From NCBI GenBank assembly GCA_036004365.1, contig DASYRN010000224.1, positions 45,530 through 109,529 on the forward strand: a stretch of DNA of 64,000 nucleotides, given 5' to 3'. Each line of letters begins with the position of its first letter. Position 1 is the stretch's first letter. A program made the translations under genes and the position numbers. A model generated the notes under the pieces. That model did not search any database. It was not told where the DNA came from and worked only from the letters and a program-made list of their open reading frames with translations. Below are positions 8,120 through 17,024 of the stretch, one piece after another. The stretch comes from DP-36 sp036004365. Its GTDB lineage: Bacteria > Desulfobacterota > Binatia > UBA9968.

Positions 8120-8980
8120 ATGGCAACTCTCAAGGCGATACGGAAACGGATCGGCTCGATCCGCAATACGCAGCAGATTACGAAAGCGATGAAGATGGTA
8201 GCGGCTGCCAAGCTTCGGCGCGCTCAAGACTCCGTGTTGCGGGCGCGTCCCTATTCGGAGAAGATGACCGCCTTGTTGCGCAATCTCTCCGGTCGAGTCG
8301 CGCCCGAGATTCATCCGCTGCTCACAGCGCGGGAGGAAAAGCGGGTCGATCTCGTGGTCATTACCGCGGACCGCGGCCTCTGCGGCGGCTACAACGCCAA
8401 TCTCATCAGAGCTGCAGAGAAGTTTATCCAGGGGCGAGGGCGAGAAAAAGAGACTCGCCTCATCCTTGCCGGCCGCAAAGGCGTGGATTACTTTCGGCGC
8501 CGCAAAATCGAACCAGTGGAACGTTACCAGCAGGTCAGCTCCATGCTGGTGGAGGAGCTTGCTGCGGAGTTGGCCGAAAAGGTGATCGCACGATTCTTAA
8601 GAGAAGAGAGCGACGCGGCTTACGTTCTTTATAGCCGATTTCGCTCGGCTCTTTCTCAAGTGCCGACGGTCGAGAAGCTCATTCCCGTGACCTCAGCAGG
8701 CGAGGTGGGCGAGGAACAGCCGACGGAATATCTCTTTGAGCCCGGCATCCAGCAGCTTCTTTCAAGTCTCCTGCCCAAGATTGTGGAGGTCGGATTCTTT
8801 CACGCGCTTTTGGAAGCAACGGCCAGCGAGCACGGAGCACGCATGACGGCGATGGACTCAGCGACCACCAATGCGGGCGAGATCATGAGCCATCTGACGC
8901 TGCAGATGAATCGCGCCCGGCAGGCCGCGATCACAAAGGAGCTGCTCGAAGTGGTCTCGACGGCCGAGGCATTGAAGTGA
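8120..8980 (+). CDS. atpG: ATP synthase F1 subunit gamma
   Basis: A 286-residue central rotor shaft. It shows the N-terminal RIGSIRNTQQITKAMKMVAAAKLRRAQ coiled-coil helix, the ITADRGLCGGYNAN Rossmann-like core, and the C-terminal SEHGARMTAMDSATTNA-x-E and MNRARQAAITKEL-x-E helix. Length is normal. The ATG has no purine-rich site at the usual distance, and the message upstream can fold back on itself. Unlike alpha and beta, only one gamma is needed per enzyme. Confidence 0.95.
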   Translation: MATLKAIRKRIGSIRNTQQITKAMKMVAAAKLRRAQDSVLRARPYSEKMTALLRNLSGRVAPEIHPLLTAREEKRVDLVVITADRGLCGGYNANLIRAAEKFIQGRGREKETRLILAGRKGVDYFRRRKIEPVERYQQVSSMLVEELAAELAEKVIARFLREESDAAYVLYSRFRSALSQVPTVEKLIPVTSAGEVGEEQPTEYLFEPGIQQLLSSLLPKIVEVGFFHALLEATASEHGARMTAMDSATTNAGEIMSHLTLQMNRARQAAITKELLEVVSTAEALK

Positions 8981-9002
8981 TCAGAACGGAGGAAGGTTCG
9001 TT

Positions 9003-10412
9003 ATGAGATCGGGAAAGATTACGCAGGTCCTTGGGGCCGTTGTGGATGTGGAGTTTTCTGATGGGACCTTGCCGCCCATTTACAACGCTCTCAAAATTAC
9101 CAATCCCGCCATAGGCGATCAGGCCTGGAACCTCGTGGTGGAGGTTGCTCTGCATTTGGGAGAAAACACGGTTCGGTGCATCGCTATGGACACCACAGAG
9201 GGGTTGGTGCGTGGGATGGAGGTGATGGACACGGGAGATGGAATCAGCGTTCCCGTCGGGCCGGAGACCTTAGGGCGAGTTCTCAACGTGATCGGCGAGC
9301 CGGTGGACGAAGGGCCGCCGATCAATGTCAAGAAGCGCTTCCCGATTCACCGGCCGACGCCATCCTTCGTCGATCAGGAGACTAAGGTTCAGGCCTTTGA
9401 GACCGGGATTAAGGTCGTCGACCTCCTTGCTCCTTACGCGCGCGGCGGAAAGATCGGTCTGTTCGGCGGCGCGGGCGTGGGCAAGACCGTCATTCTCCAG
9501 GAACTTATCAACAACGTCGCGATGAAGCACGGCGGCTACTCCGTCTTTGGCGGTGTCGGGGAACGAACCCGTGAAGGAAATGACCTGTGGCTGGAGATGA
9601 AAGAGTCGGGCGTTATCAGCAAGGCGGCACTGGTCTACGGCCAGATGAATGAGCCGCCTGGGGCTAGAGCCCGCGTCGCTTTGAGCGCTCTTACACTGGC
9701 CGAGTATTTTCGCGACGAGGAAGGAAAGGATGTCCTTCTCTTTATCGATAACATCTTTCGTTTTACGCAAGCCAATTCAGAGGTTTCCACGCTTCTCGGG
9801 CGTATGCCCTCGGCCGTAGGATATCAACCGACCTTGGGCACGGACTTGGGTGAGTTGCAAGAGAGAATCACATCTACTCGGAAGGGATCCATCACATCGG
9901 TGCAGGCCATTTATGTTCCGGCGGATGATTTGACCGATCCCGCTCCGGCCACGACGTTTGCTCACCTCGATGCGACCACGGTTCTTTCGCGCCAGATCGC
10001 AGAGCTGGGGATCTATCCGGCGGTGGATCCGCTGGATTCGACGTCGCGTATTCTGGATCCGCGCGTTGTGGGCGAAGAGCATTATGAGGTGGCGCGCCAA
10101 GTGCAGATGATTCTGCAGCGCTATAAAGATCTACAGGATATCATTGCGATCCTCGGCATGGACGAACTGTCTGAGGAGGACAAGCTGACCGTGGCCCGCG
10201 CGAGAAAAATTCAGCGTTTTCTTTCTCAGCCCTTCCATGTCGCCGAAGCCTTCACCGGAACTCCCGGCGTCTACGTCGAGCTCAAAGACAGCATCAAGGG
10301 CTTTAAGGAGATCGTGGAAGGCAAGCACGACGATATCCCTGAACAGGCCTTCTATCTGGTCGGAACGATCGAGCAGGCTTTGGAAAAGGCGAAGAGGTTG
10401 GCGGCCGACTAG
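9003..10412 (+). CDS. atpD: ATP synthase F1 subunit beta (catalytic)
   Basis: A 469-residue catalytic subunit, typical length. It has P-loop GGAGVGKTV (about residues 156-164), GERTREGNDL with the catalytic glutamate, LLFIDNIFRFTQA (Walker B), and the signature P-A-V-D-P-L-D-S-T-S. The start is preceded by GGAGGAAGG, a strong ribosome-binding site. It follows atpG by 22 bp. Confidence 0.98.
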   Translation: MRSGKITQVLGAVVDVEFSDGTLPPIYNALKITNPAIGDQAWNLVVEVALHLGENTVRCIAMDTTEGLVRGMEVMDTGDGISVPVGPETLGRVLNVIGEPVDEGPPINVKKRFPIHRPTPSFVDQETKVQAFETGIKVVDLLAPYARGGKIGLFGGAGVGKTVILQELINNVAMKHGGYSVFGGVGERTREGNDLWLEMKESGVISKAALVYGQMNEPPGARARVALSALTLAEYFRDEEGKDVLLFIDNIFRFTQANSEVSTLLGRMPSAVGYQPTLGTDLGELQERITSTRKGSITSVQAIYVPADDLTDPAPATTFAHLDATTVLSRQIAELGIYPAVDPLDSTSRILDPRVVGEEHYEVARQVQMILQRYKDLQDIIAILGMDELSEEDKLTVARARKIQRFLSQPFHVAEAFTGTPGVYVELKDSIKGFKEIVEGKHDDIPEQAFYLVGTIEQALEKAKRLAAD

Positions 10413-10495
10413 AAAAGTTTCGGGTTTCGACTAGCGAGTTTAAAGTTGGTTAAATCCTGGAAGCAGAAACCCGGAACTCGAAGCTCGCTTTAGTC
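10413..10495 (+). repeat. Self-complementary spacer before atpC
   Basis: An 83-bp spacer with CGGGTTTC (10421-10428) complementary to GAAACCCG (10466-10473), and AGCGAG (10433-10438) complementary to CTCGCT (10484-10489). The vocabulary resembles the spacer before atpG (CGGGTTTCGA, AGTTT) but the sequence is not the same. No Shine-Dalgarno sequence is seen before the atpC ATG. Confidence 0.65.
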
Positions 10496-10912
10496 ATGGC
10501 AGACAAGATCACGCTGAGATTGGTGACCCCAAGCCGCTTGCTTCTGGACGAGGAGGTCGAGGAAGTTACGGCTCCTGGCGCTTTAGGCCAGTTCGGGGTT
10601 CTCCCGAACCACATCTCATTTTTGACTCTCTTGGAGATTGGCGCGATGAGTTACAAGCAAGGGGGAGAGAGATACCACTTGGCGCTCAGCGGGGGATACG
10701 CCGAGGTTCTGGATAACGTCATGACGGTTTTGGCCAATGCCGCCGAGTACGCTGATGAAATTGATGTTGCGGCTGCCCGAATGGCCAAAGAACGGTCCGA
10801 AGCCAAATTGGCGCAGTTGAATCGAGACGACAAAGAATTCGCCGCCGCTGAGAGTGATCTGCGCTGGGCCTTGGTCCGGCTCGAGGTCGCAGATCGAGAA
10901 GCGCACAGATAG
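10496..10912 (+). CDS. atpC: ATP synthase F1 subunit epsilon
   Basis: A 138-residue rotor-base subunit. The N-terminal beta-sandwich contains LRLVTPSRLLLDEEVEEVTAPG and GQFGVLPNH. The C-terminal helical hairpin (about residues 90-138) is the part that in many bacteria acts as an inhibitor. It closes the ATP synthase genes. The proton channel genes atpB and atpE are not in the window, so F0 is encoded at two loci. Confidence 0.93.
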   Translation: MADKITLRLVTPSRLLLDEEVEEVTAPGALGQFGVLPNHISFLTLLEIGAMSYKQGGERYHLALSGGYAEVLDNVMTVLANAAEYADEIDVAAARMAKERSEAKLAQLNRDDKEFAAAESDLRWALVRLEVADREAHR

Positions 10913-10924
10913 AGGGAGATCATT

Positions 10925-12439
10925 TTGCACGACGACGATTTTGAACACGATCATCCCGAGCTAGAGATCGGCGCCAACGCCATTTTTGAGGACATCGAAG
11001 GCCTCGAGATGTTTACGCTCAAAAGCGTCGGCATCGACATCGGCTCTTCGACCTCCCATTTGGTTTTTTCTCAGTTGACCTTGAGAAGAGAAGGCGCCTC
11101 GCTTTCTGGGCGCTTCAAGGTCACAGAGAGAAAAGTCCTCTACCGCTCGGGCATCATGCTCACCCCTTATCTTTCCGGCACATTGATCGATACGGATAAA
11201 GTCAAGCGGTTCATCGAACAAGCCTACAAGGAGGCTGGCTTCGGCCCCGAGGATGTGGATACGGGAGCGGTCATTATCACAGGGGAGGCGCTCAAGAAAG
11301 AAAACGCCCAGCCGATCGTTGAATACTTTGCAAAGTACTCGGGGCGTTTTATCTGCGCCGCCGCCGGGCACAATCACGAGGCACTGCTTGCAGCGTACGG
11401 CTGCGGTGCGGTGGATCTCTCAAAGGCAGAGCGCAAGACAGTCCTCAATGTCGATATGGGGGGTGGAACCACCAAGTTCGCGCTCATCGAAAACGGGTCG
11501 GTAACTCAGACGGCGTCGATCAACGTTGGAGCCAGGCTGATTGCCTTCGATGAGTCCGACGCCGTAACGCGGGTAGAGGACGCCGGCAGAATGATCATGA
11601 GGGAACTCGGCTACCCGGTAGAGGTCGGAAAGAAAATCGAGAAAGGACAGAAGGAGAAGTTTGCTGCCTTCATGGCCAAAATTCTCTTTGAGATGATTCA
11701 ACGGGGGCCCTCCTCTTCCATGGGGAAGAGGCTGATGGTGACCCCGGCGTTCACGAATTATGGGCTGGATCGTGTGGACTACATTGCCTTTTCCGGAGGC
11801 GTCTCTGAACATGTCTACGATCGCGATAGGACCTCTTATGGAGATGTTGGCCCTTTCTTGGGAAAAGAGATGAGAAGACTTGTTGAGAGCCTGGACAGAA
11901 AAGATATGCTGCGACAACCGATCGAGGGGATCCGGGCGACTGTTATCGGCGCCGGAGAGTATACCGTGCAGGCCAGCGGTAACACGAGCTACATTTCAAG
12001 TACGAAGGCGCTTCCCGTCTTCGGGCTTAAGGTCGTCCGGGCTTCATTGGGTCCAAAGGATTCCGTAAAAGAGGCATTGTCCGCTTCGCTGGCGAAATTC
12101 GATCTGCCCCGTTTCACTTCGGGCTTGGCTTTGTCACTGATACTGGAAGGCCAGTTGGATTATCCCTCGATCCGGAGAATCGCCGAAGGGATAGCCGCTT
12201 TCGTTAGAGATTCTGACGATGCTAGGGCACCCCTTTATCTCACATTAGATCTCGACGTGGCGAAATCTTTGGGCGGAATCCTCAAAGAGGAGCTTAAACT
12301 CGAACGCGAGGTGATCGTCGTGGACGGCATCGAAGTCGGCGACCTCGATTATCTCGATATCGGCCAACCCATGGGAATTACCGAAGTGATTCCCGTCACA
12401 GTGAAGTCTCTCATGTTCCCGACAAGCAAACTGGGGTAA
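10925..12439 (+). CDS. EutA-like ASKHA ATPase (reactivase-type), orphan
   Basis: A 504-residue protein resembling EutA, the ATPase that reactivates cobalamin-dependent ethanolamine ammonia-lyase. ASKHA motifs are clear: phosphate-1 VGIDIGSSTSHLVFS (about residues 36-50), phosphate-2 LNVDMGGGTTKFAL (about 175-188) and adenosine motif IAFSGGVSEHVY (about 285-296). An ITGEALKKENA segment is typical of EutA. The start is TTG with AGAGGGAG upstream, only 12 bp after atpC, so it is probably transcribed with the ATP synthase genes. No ethanolamine lyase (EutBC) or microcompartment gene is present. The partner enzyme is therefore unknown, and it may serve a different radical or cobalamin enzyme. Confidence 0.75.
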   Translation: MHDDDFEHDHPELEIGANAIFEDIEGLEMFTLKSVGIDIGSSTSHLVFSQLTLRREGASLSGRFKVTERKVLYRSGIMLTPYLSGTLIDTDKVKRFIEQAYKEAGFGPEDVDTGAVIITGEALKKENAQPIVEYFAKYSGRFICAAAGHNHEALLAAYGCGAVDLSKAERKTVLNVDMGGGTTKFALIENGSVTQTASINVGARLIAFDESDAVTRVEDAGRMIMRELGYPVEVGKKIEKGQKEKFAAFMAKILFEMIQRGPSSSMGKRLMVTPAFTNYGLDRVDYIAFSGGVSEHVYDRDRTSYGDVGPFLGKEMRRLVESLDRKDMLRQPIEGIRATVIGAGEYTVQASGNTSYISSTKALPVFGLKVVRASLGPKDSVKEALSASLAKFDLPRFTSGLALSLILEGQLDYPSIRRIAEGIAAFVRDSDDARAPLYLTLDLDVAKSLGGILKEELKLEREVIVVDGIEVGDLDYLDIGQPMGITEVIPVTVKSLMFPTSKLG

Positions 12440-12454
12440 TCCCGGAACGAGGAG

Positions 12455-13312
12455 ATGGCCGAATATTTTGCTCTTCAGGCCGCCCTCTGTTTCGCCACAT
12501 CCCATATCCTAATCCGCCGAGGCTTGGTGGACTCGAATGCGCTTACCGGCGCTTTCGTTTCCCTTGGGATGACCGCGCTTATTCTCTGGCTCCTGTTGCC
12601 TTTTTTTGTCTCTTTATCCAGTTTCTGGACCCCGGCAGTGGGGTACTTTCTTGCAGCTGGCATTTTCGCTCCTGGTTTGGGACGGACCTTAACTTATGTT
12701 GGGATTGAAAAGGTCGGCGTCGCCCGCTCAGTTCCGATCTCCAATTCCTCTCCCCTCTTCGCGTCCCTGATCGCCGTGTTTTTGTTGGACGAAATTTGGA
12801 AGCTGCAAAACTTTCTCGGCACGACCTTTGTTATAACCGGCATCGTCATTCTGTCTCGGTCTCACGCCGAGCAAACGCCGTGGCGCGGGCTCGATTTGAT
12901 CTTTCCGGTCTCGGCCGCATTAGCCTTCGCAATCTCAAGCAATCTGAGAAAGCTGGGCTTGCTGGCGAGCAATACTCCACTCATGGCCGCGGCCTTGACC
13001 GCGGCGACGGCGTTTGTCTTTGCTGTAGGTTTGCTGAAGCTTAGGGGAGGATGGCGGGCGTTGATGTTGTCACGCAATAGCGGGAAGTGGTTCTTGGCAG
13101 CGGGAATCGCTAACACGACTGCCACACTTTCGGTGTTCTACGCTCTCAGCTTCGGCGACGTGGTGGTCGTGGAACCGCTGACCGCGAGCAATCCCGTTCT
13201 CTCGCTCATCCTTTCAGCGCTTTTTCTCAAGGATCTGGAGAAGATTACAGGTAAGGTTGTCTTAGGAGCGCTCTGTACTGTGGCCGGCACGATTCTTGTC
13301 ATCACACGCTGA
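12455..13312 (+). CDS. DMT-superfamily (EamA) permease
   Basis: A 285-residue inner-membrane protein with two EamA repeats, about ten hydrophobic helices (starting at residue 1 and ending at about 285). The first repeat ends near PLFASLIAVFLLDE and the second near VVVEPLTASNPVLSLILSALFL, the usual internal duplication. Members export metabolites or amino acids; the substrate is not predictable. GAGGAG precedes the ATG, 15 bp after the EutA-like gene. Confidence 0.85.
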   Translation: MAEYFALQAALCFATSHILIRRGLVDSNALTGAFVSLGMTALILWLLLPFFVSLSSFWTPAVGYFLAAGIFAPGLGRTLTYVGIEKVGVARSVPISNSSPLFASLIAVFLLDEIWKLQNFLGTTFVITGIVILSRSHAEQTPWRGLDLIFPVSAALAFAISSNLRKLGLLASNTPLMAAALTAATAFVFAVGLLKLRGGWRALMLSRNSGKWFLAAGIANTTATLSVFYALSFGDVVVVEPLTASNPVLSLILSALFLKDLEKITGKVVLGALCTVAGTILVITR

Positions 13313-13322
13313 GATGGACCTG

Positions 13323-14231
13323 CTAGCGTTTCAGCAGCGGCAAAACCTTTTCCCCTAAGAGATCGAGTTGCCTGAGATCCGGTATCGTCGGTCCGATGAT
13401 GAGAGTGTCGAGGCCCTTGGTGAATGCGGCCTGGATCTTTTCAGCGCATGCCTCAGGCGGGCCCGCAAGGTAGGTCTTTTCGACGTCAACCCTCACCTGC
13501 CCGTAGTATCGGTTCAGGTAGCCAGCCAGGGCTTCGACCGCCTTCGTCTTGTTGTCACCCATTGCCATAAAAGTGAGCGCCGCCTTTTCGATCTTACTGG
13601 GATCTCGTCCCGCCGCTGCGGCAAATCGGGAGACCTTCTCCCATATAGCCGGAAAACTCTCAATCGCTGAGCTGCCGCAGATGAAGCCGTCCGCCAATCT
13701 TCCGGCCCGCTTGAGGGCGATCTCCGACCCGCCGCCGGTCCATATTGGAGGATGCGGCGACTGCGTCGGTTTAGGACCGATGGTAAGATTCTCGACCTGA
13801 TAAAATCTTCCCTTGTGGGTAACCTTCTCTTCGCTCCAAAGCCGCTTCATTAATTTTACCCCCTCCTCCGCCCGGCTCCCTCGGCCTTCGAACGGCACAC
13901 CGACCGCCGAGAAATCGTTCTCGCGGCTGCCGAAGCCGATTCCCAGCGTCACCCTTCCGCCTGAGAGAAAATCCAGTGTGGCGACGGTTTTCGCCAACAA
14001 GACGGGATGTCTAACTCCCGCAAGCAGCACAGAGGTCCCGAGCCGGATTTTCTTGGTCACTGCGGCCGTCGAGGCAAGGAAAGCGAGAGGCTCGAGGTTG
14101 TCGTAGACGATGCGGTCGATGACCCATAAGGAGTGGAGCCCGAGATCTTCACACTTTTTCGCGAAGCTGCTGACGAAGCCCAGTTCGACCTGCGGTGCCG
14201 GATTGACGAAGCAAAGACCGATGTTTTTCAT
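13323..14231 (-). CDS. LLM-class flavin-dependent oxidoreductase
   Basis: A 302-residue luciferase-like monooxygenase-fold enzyme (F420- or FMN-dependent). It has the typical VFASTAA-like, KKIRLGTSVLL, HPVLLAKTVATLDFLSGGRVTLGIGFG and PPIWTGGGSE motifs. The start is set at the ATG at 14231 (MKNIGLCFVN), which has AAAGGAG 8 bases upstream; an earlier in-frame ATG at 14261 has none. It faces the DMT permease gene tail to tail (10 bp apart). The substrate is unknown. Families with this shape include methylene-tetrahydromethanopterin-reductase-like oxidoreductases. Confidence 0.85.
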   Translation of the reverse strand: MKNIGLCFVNPAPQVELGFVSSFAKKCEDLGLHSLWVIDRIVYDNLEPLAFLASTAAVTKKIRLGTSVLLAGVRHPVLLAKTVATLDFLSGGRVTLGIGFGSRENDFSAVGVPFEGRGSRAEEGVKLMKRLWSEEKVTHKGRFYQVENLTIGPKPTQSPHPPIWTGGGSEIALKRAGRLADGFICGSSAIESFPAIWEKVSRFAAAAGRDPSKIEKAALTFMAMGDNKTKAVEALAGYLNRYYGQVRVDVEKTYLAGPPEACAEKIQAAFTKGLDTLIIGPTIPDLRQLDLLGEKVLPLLKR

Positions 14232-14375
14232 TGAGGTTTCTCCTTTGGGGTGAGCCTTCAAGTTGGCAGATGTGCATATGCAGACTCAATCCTGGCGAGG
14301 AACATAGATTACCCGGGCGGCGCTTTTCAAGTGCCAGCCTTTGGGCTATAGGCTAATTCAGAGGGAGAAAAGTCG

Positions 14376-14807
14376 ATGAAAGCTCAAACGTTCGAGGTGA
14401 AGACCCCTTTGTTAACCGGCGGCCGCAGCATCATGCCGCTGGCCCGGACCGATCTCGTCTCGGTGAGCCTCAACTATTATTCTCCGGGGCGCAAGAACAG
14501 CCTCCATACACATCCGGGCGAGGACCATGCCTTCGTGGTTCTGGATGGCGAGGTGACCTTCTACGACAGGGAGAACAATGCGACCCTCCTTAAGAAAGGT
14601 CAGGGCATTCTGCTTCCTGAAGGGTGGTATTACCGGTTCGAAAACAGCGGTGGCAAGGCCCTGGCGCTGCTCCGATTCAGCGCCTGGAAGGCGGGACGCA
14701 AGGTGGCGAGAGTGGAAGCCACAGGCAGAACCCGCGGAGAAGATGCGACGGAGTATGAGCATGTGGATGGCATGACGGTGGACGGGCAGTACTGGGAGCT
14801 CGGGTAA
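14376..14807 (+). CDS. Cupin-domain protein
   Basis: A 143-residue single-domain cupin. The first metal motif is HTHPGEDHAFVVLDGEV (about residues 46-62) and the second lies around PEGWYYRFEN (about 88-97), which lacks the usual second-motif histidine. GGGAGAAAAG precedes the ATG. Encoded 13 bp upstream of an enolase-superfamily enzyme, it may be an accessory isomerase or sensor of the same sugar-acid or hydroxy-acid pathway. Confidence 0.8.
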   Translation: MKAQTFEVKTPLLTGGRSIMPLARTDLVSVSLNYYSPGRKNSLHTHPGEDHAFVVLDGEVTFYDRENNATLLKKGQGILLPEGWYYRFENSGGKALALLRFSAWKAGRKVARVEATGRTRGEDATEYEHVDGMTVDGQYWELG

Positions 14808-14820
14808 AGGCCAGATCCAT

Positions 14821-15972
14821 ATGCGCATCGTCGACATAGGAACGATTCGTCTGCGCGCTTCTCTCGCTCATGAGCGCCAACTACACAGTCGCAGCGGCCG
14901 AAGAACCCACCGATCTGCGCTCTTGGTTCAGGTAGAGACGGATGAAGGGATCAGGGGCTTCGGTTCTTGCTCGGGCAACGGGGCGATTCTCGAGGTGATG
15001 ATCAAGAAAGTTTTTAAGCCGTTGCTGGTGGGGAAGAATCCTCTGCAGATCGGAGAGCTTTGGGACACGAGCTATTTCGGCACCGTGACAAAGGAATTCG
15101 GCTCAAGAGGTCTTGGCGTGGTTGCGCTGAGCGGCGTGGACATTGCGCTCTGGGATATTCTCGGCAAGGCGAAAGGCGAGCCTATTTTCAAACTTCTTGG
15201 AGGGGCCGCTAGGGACAGGGTTCCCGTCTATGCCACCGCCCTCTATCCGGAAGAGCCGGCAGAGGTCGTCAAGAAGACTCTCGCCTTTGCCCAAAGAGGA
15301 TTCCGCTCCGCGAAGATTAAAGTGGGCTTCAATCTCGCCCGAGACATAGAGATTGTTCGCGCCGTGCGCGCCGCGGTAGGGAAAGATTTCACCTTGATGA
15401 CCGATGCGAACCAGGGATACACACTGGGAGTCGCCTTGAAGGCGGCGGAGGCTTTCGCGGCGTGTGGGGTTGCATTCCTGGAAGAGCCGCTCTTTCTCGA
15501 GGACGTTGCGGGTCATGCGGGTCTGAAGGCCCAGGGCAAAGTCCCCGTCGCTCTCGGAGAGAATCTTCACACCCGTTTTGCCTTCGAACATTTCATCGCG
15601 CGGCGCGCCGTCGATATCTTACAGCCCGACGTCGCGCGGGTCGGTGGAATCACCGAGGTCATGCAGATTGATATTCTCGCGGAACGTCATGGACTCCCGA
15701 TCTCGTTTCACACTTGGGGGGATGGGATCGCTCTGGCCGCGAGTCTCCATCTGGCCGCGGCGCTGAAAAATAGCAGCGTCATGGAGCTTGACTGTACAGA
15801 GAACCCGCTGCGCAGCGAGTTGCTGAAGGAGCCGCTTGAGGCTCAAAATGGCTTCATGCGACCTCCGCAAGGACCGGGTTTGGGGATCGAGCTGGATCAG
15901 AGAGCACTGAAGAAATTCGCCTTTACCGGCACAGAGCCGTTGAACCCGTGGCAGAGGGCATTGGGCGCTTAG
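14821..15972 (+). CDS. Mandelate racemase / muconate-lactonizing-family enzyme
   Basis: A 383-residue enolase-superfamily enzyme. The catalytic lysine pair is visible as K-I-K in SAKIKVG (about residues 161-166). The metal ligands are D in TDANQGY, E in FLEEPLF and E in ALGENLH. The Asp-His dyad is represented by QPDVARVGG and SFHTWGDG. Having both K-x-K and the D-H dyad puts it in the mandelate racemase subgroup, which holds acid-sugar dehydratases and racemases. The substrate is unknown. It lies in an operon with the cupin upstream and a binding protein downstream. Confidence 0.88.
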   Translation: MRIVDIGTIRLRASLAHERQLHSRSGRRTHRSALLVQVETDEGIRGFGSCSGNGAILEVMIKKVFKPLLVGKNPLQIGELWDTSYFGTVTKEFGSRGLGVVALSGVDIALWDILGKAKGEPIFKLLGGAARDRVPVYATALYPEEPAEVVKKTLAFAQRGFRSAKIKVGFNLARDIEIVRAVRAAVGKDFTLMTDANQGYTLGVALKAAEAFAACGVAFLEEPLFLEDVAGHAGLKAQGKVPVALGENLHTRFAFEHFIARRAVDILQPDVARVGGITEVMQIDILAERHGLPISFHTWGDGIALAASLHLAAALKNSSVMELDCTENPLRSELLKEPLEAQNGFMRPPQGPGLGIELDQRALKKFAFTGTEPLNPWQRALGA

Positions 15973-15987
15973 TGCGAGGAGGGACCG

Positions 15988-16980
15988 ATGTCAAGGATTG
16001 CGCCCCTTCAACTCTTTTTTCTCGTGGTCCTTCTTCTTCAACCAGCGTATAGCCAGGGCTTACCCAAGATTCGGGCCGCCTACACTTCGATAGCCATACA
16101 AATGGACCCGATCTACATAATGAAGGAAGTGAACCTCCCCCGGAAGCATGGTCTGGAAGCTGAAATGCTCTACATCCCGGTAAGCTCAAGAGCCATTCAG
16201 TCCGCCCTGGCCGGCGAAATCCAATTCCTCACTAGCGCCGGCGTTGCCAACACCAACGCCAACGTCGCTGGCGGTGACTTCGTTGGACTCACCGCCACTC
16301 TCAACACATTTATTTTTAAGATTGTCTCCAAGCCGGAAATAAAAGAGCCCAAGGCGCTCAAGGGGCGTAAGGTCGGTATCTCTCGCTTGGGAGGGGTGAG
16401 CGATGCTGCGCTCCGATACGCATTGGATCTCTGGGGACTGGTGCCGGATAAAGACGTTGCGATCATTCAGGTCGGCGGCGAGCTGGAAGAGCTTCTGGCG
16501 CTGCAAAATAAGGCGGTGGATGCCGCGGTCTTGTCCGAGCCTGTGGCCACGGTCGCCCTAAGGACCGGTTCCTCTCTCCTTTTTGATTTGAGCCGCCTGG
16601 GAGTTCCTTACTCGATGCATGGGTTTGGCACGCGCAAGAGCTTCATCCGAGATAACCGCGATGTCGTGCTCCGGTTCATGAGGGCGTATCTCGAAGGGAT
16701 CTATCTCTTCAAAACCAATAAGGAACTCGCCCTGAGTGTGCTGAAGAAATATACCCGCCTGGACGATATTTCTGTGATGCTGACCGCCTACGATGAATAC
16801 TCTCAGAAATACATTCCTGCTGTTCCGCACCCGAGTCCGGAGGGCATTCAGACCATTTTGAATCAGCTGGCCAAAACACGCCCCGAGGTCAAGAAATTCA
16901 CTCCCAAAGATCTCATCGATCCGACGATCTTGAAAGAGATCGAAGAGAGCGGCTTCGTAAAGCGGCTATACGCACAATAA
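15988..16980 (+). CDS. ABC-type substrate-binding protein, NMT1/SsuA-like
   Basis: A 330-residue exported protein with signal peptide (about residues 1-23, hydrophobic LQLFFLVVLLLQPAYS). A type-2 periplasmic binding fold of the NMT1/SsuA family follows (IRAAYTSIAIQMDPIYIMKE, ALKGRKVGISRLGGVSD, AAVLSEPVA). The ribosome-binding site GAGGAGGGA is strong. No ABC permease or ATPase gene is adjacent, so it is an orphan receptor. Its location 15 bp after the racemase-family gene suggests it binds the pathway's substrate. Confidence 0.85.
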   Translation: MSRIAPLQLFFLVVLLLQPAYSQGLPKIRAAYTSIAIQMDPIYIMKEVNLPRKHGLEAEMLYIPVSSRAIQSALAGEIQFLTSAGVANTNANVAGGDFVGLTATLNTFIFKIVSKPEIKEPKALKGRKVGISRLGGVSDAALRYALDLWGLVPDKDVAIIQVGGELEELLALQNKAVDAAVLSEPVATVALRTGSSLLFDLSRLGVPYSMHGFGTRKSFIRDNRDVVLRFMRAYLEGIYLFKTNKELALSVLKKYTRLDDISVMLTAYDEYSQKYIPAVPHPSPEGIQTILNQLAKTRPEVKKFTPKDLIDPTILKEIEESGFVKRLYAQ

Positions 16981-17024
16981 GACTTTACCGATTGCGTAGG
17001 CCGCCGAAGCCCGCCTCCGTGTTA

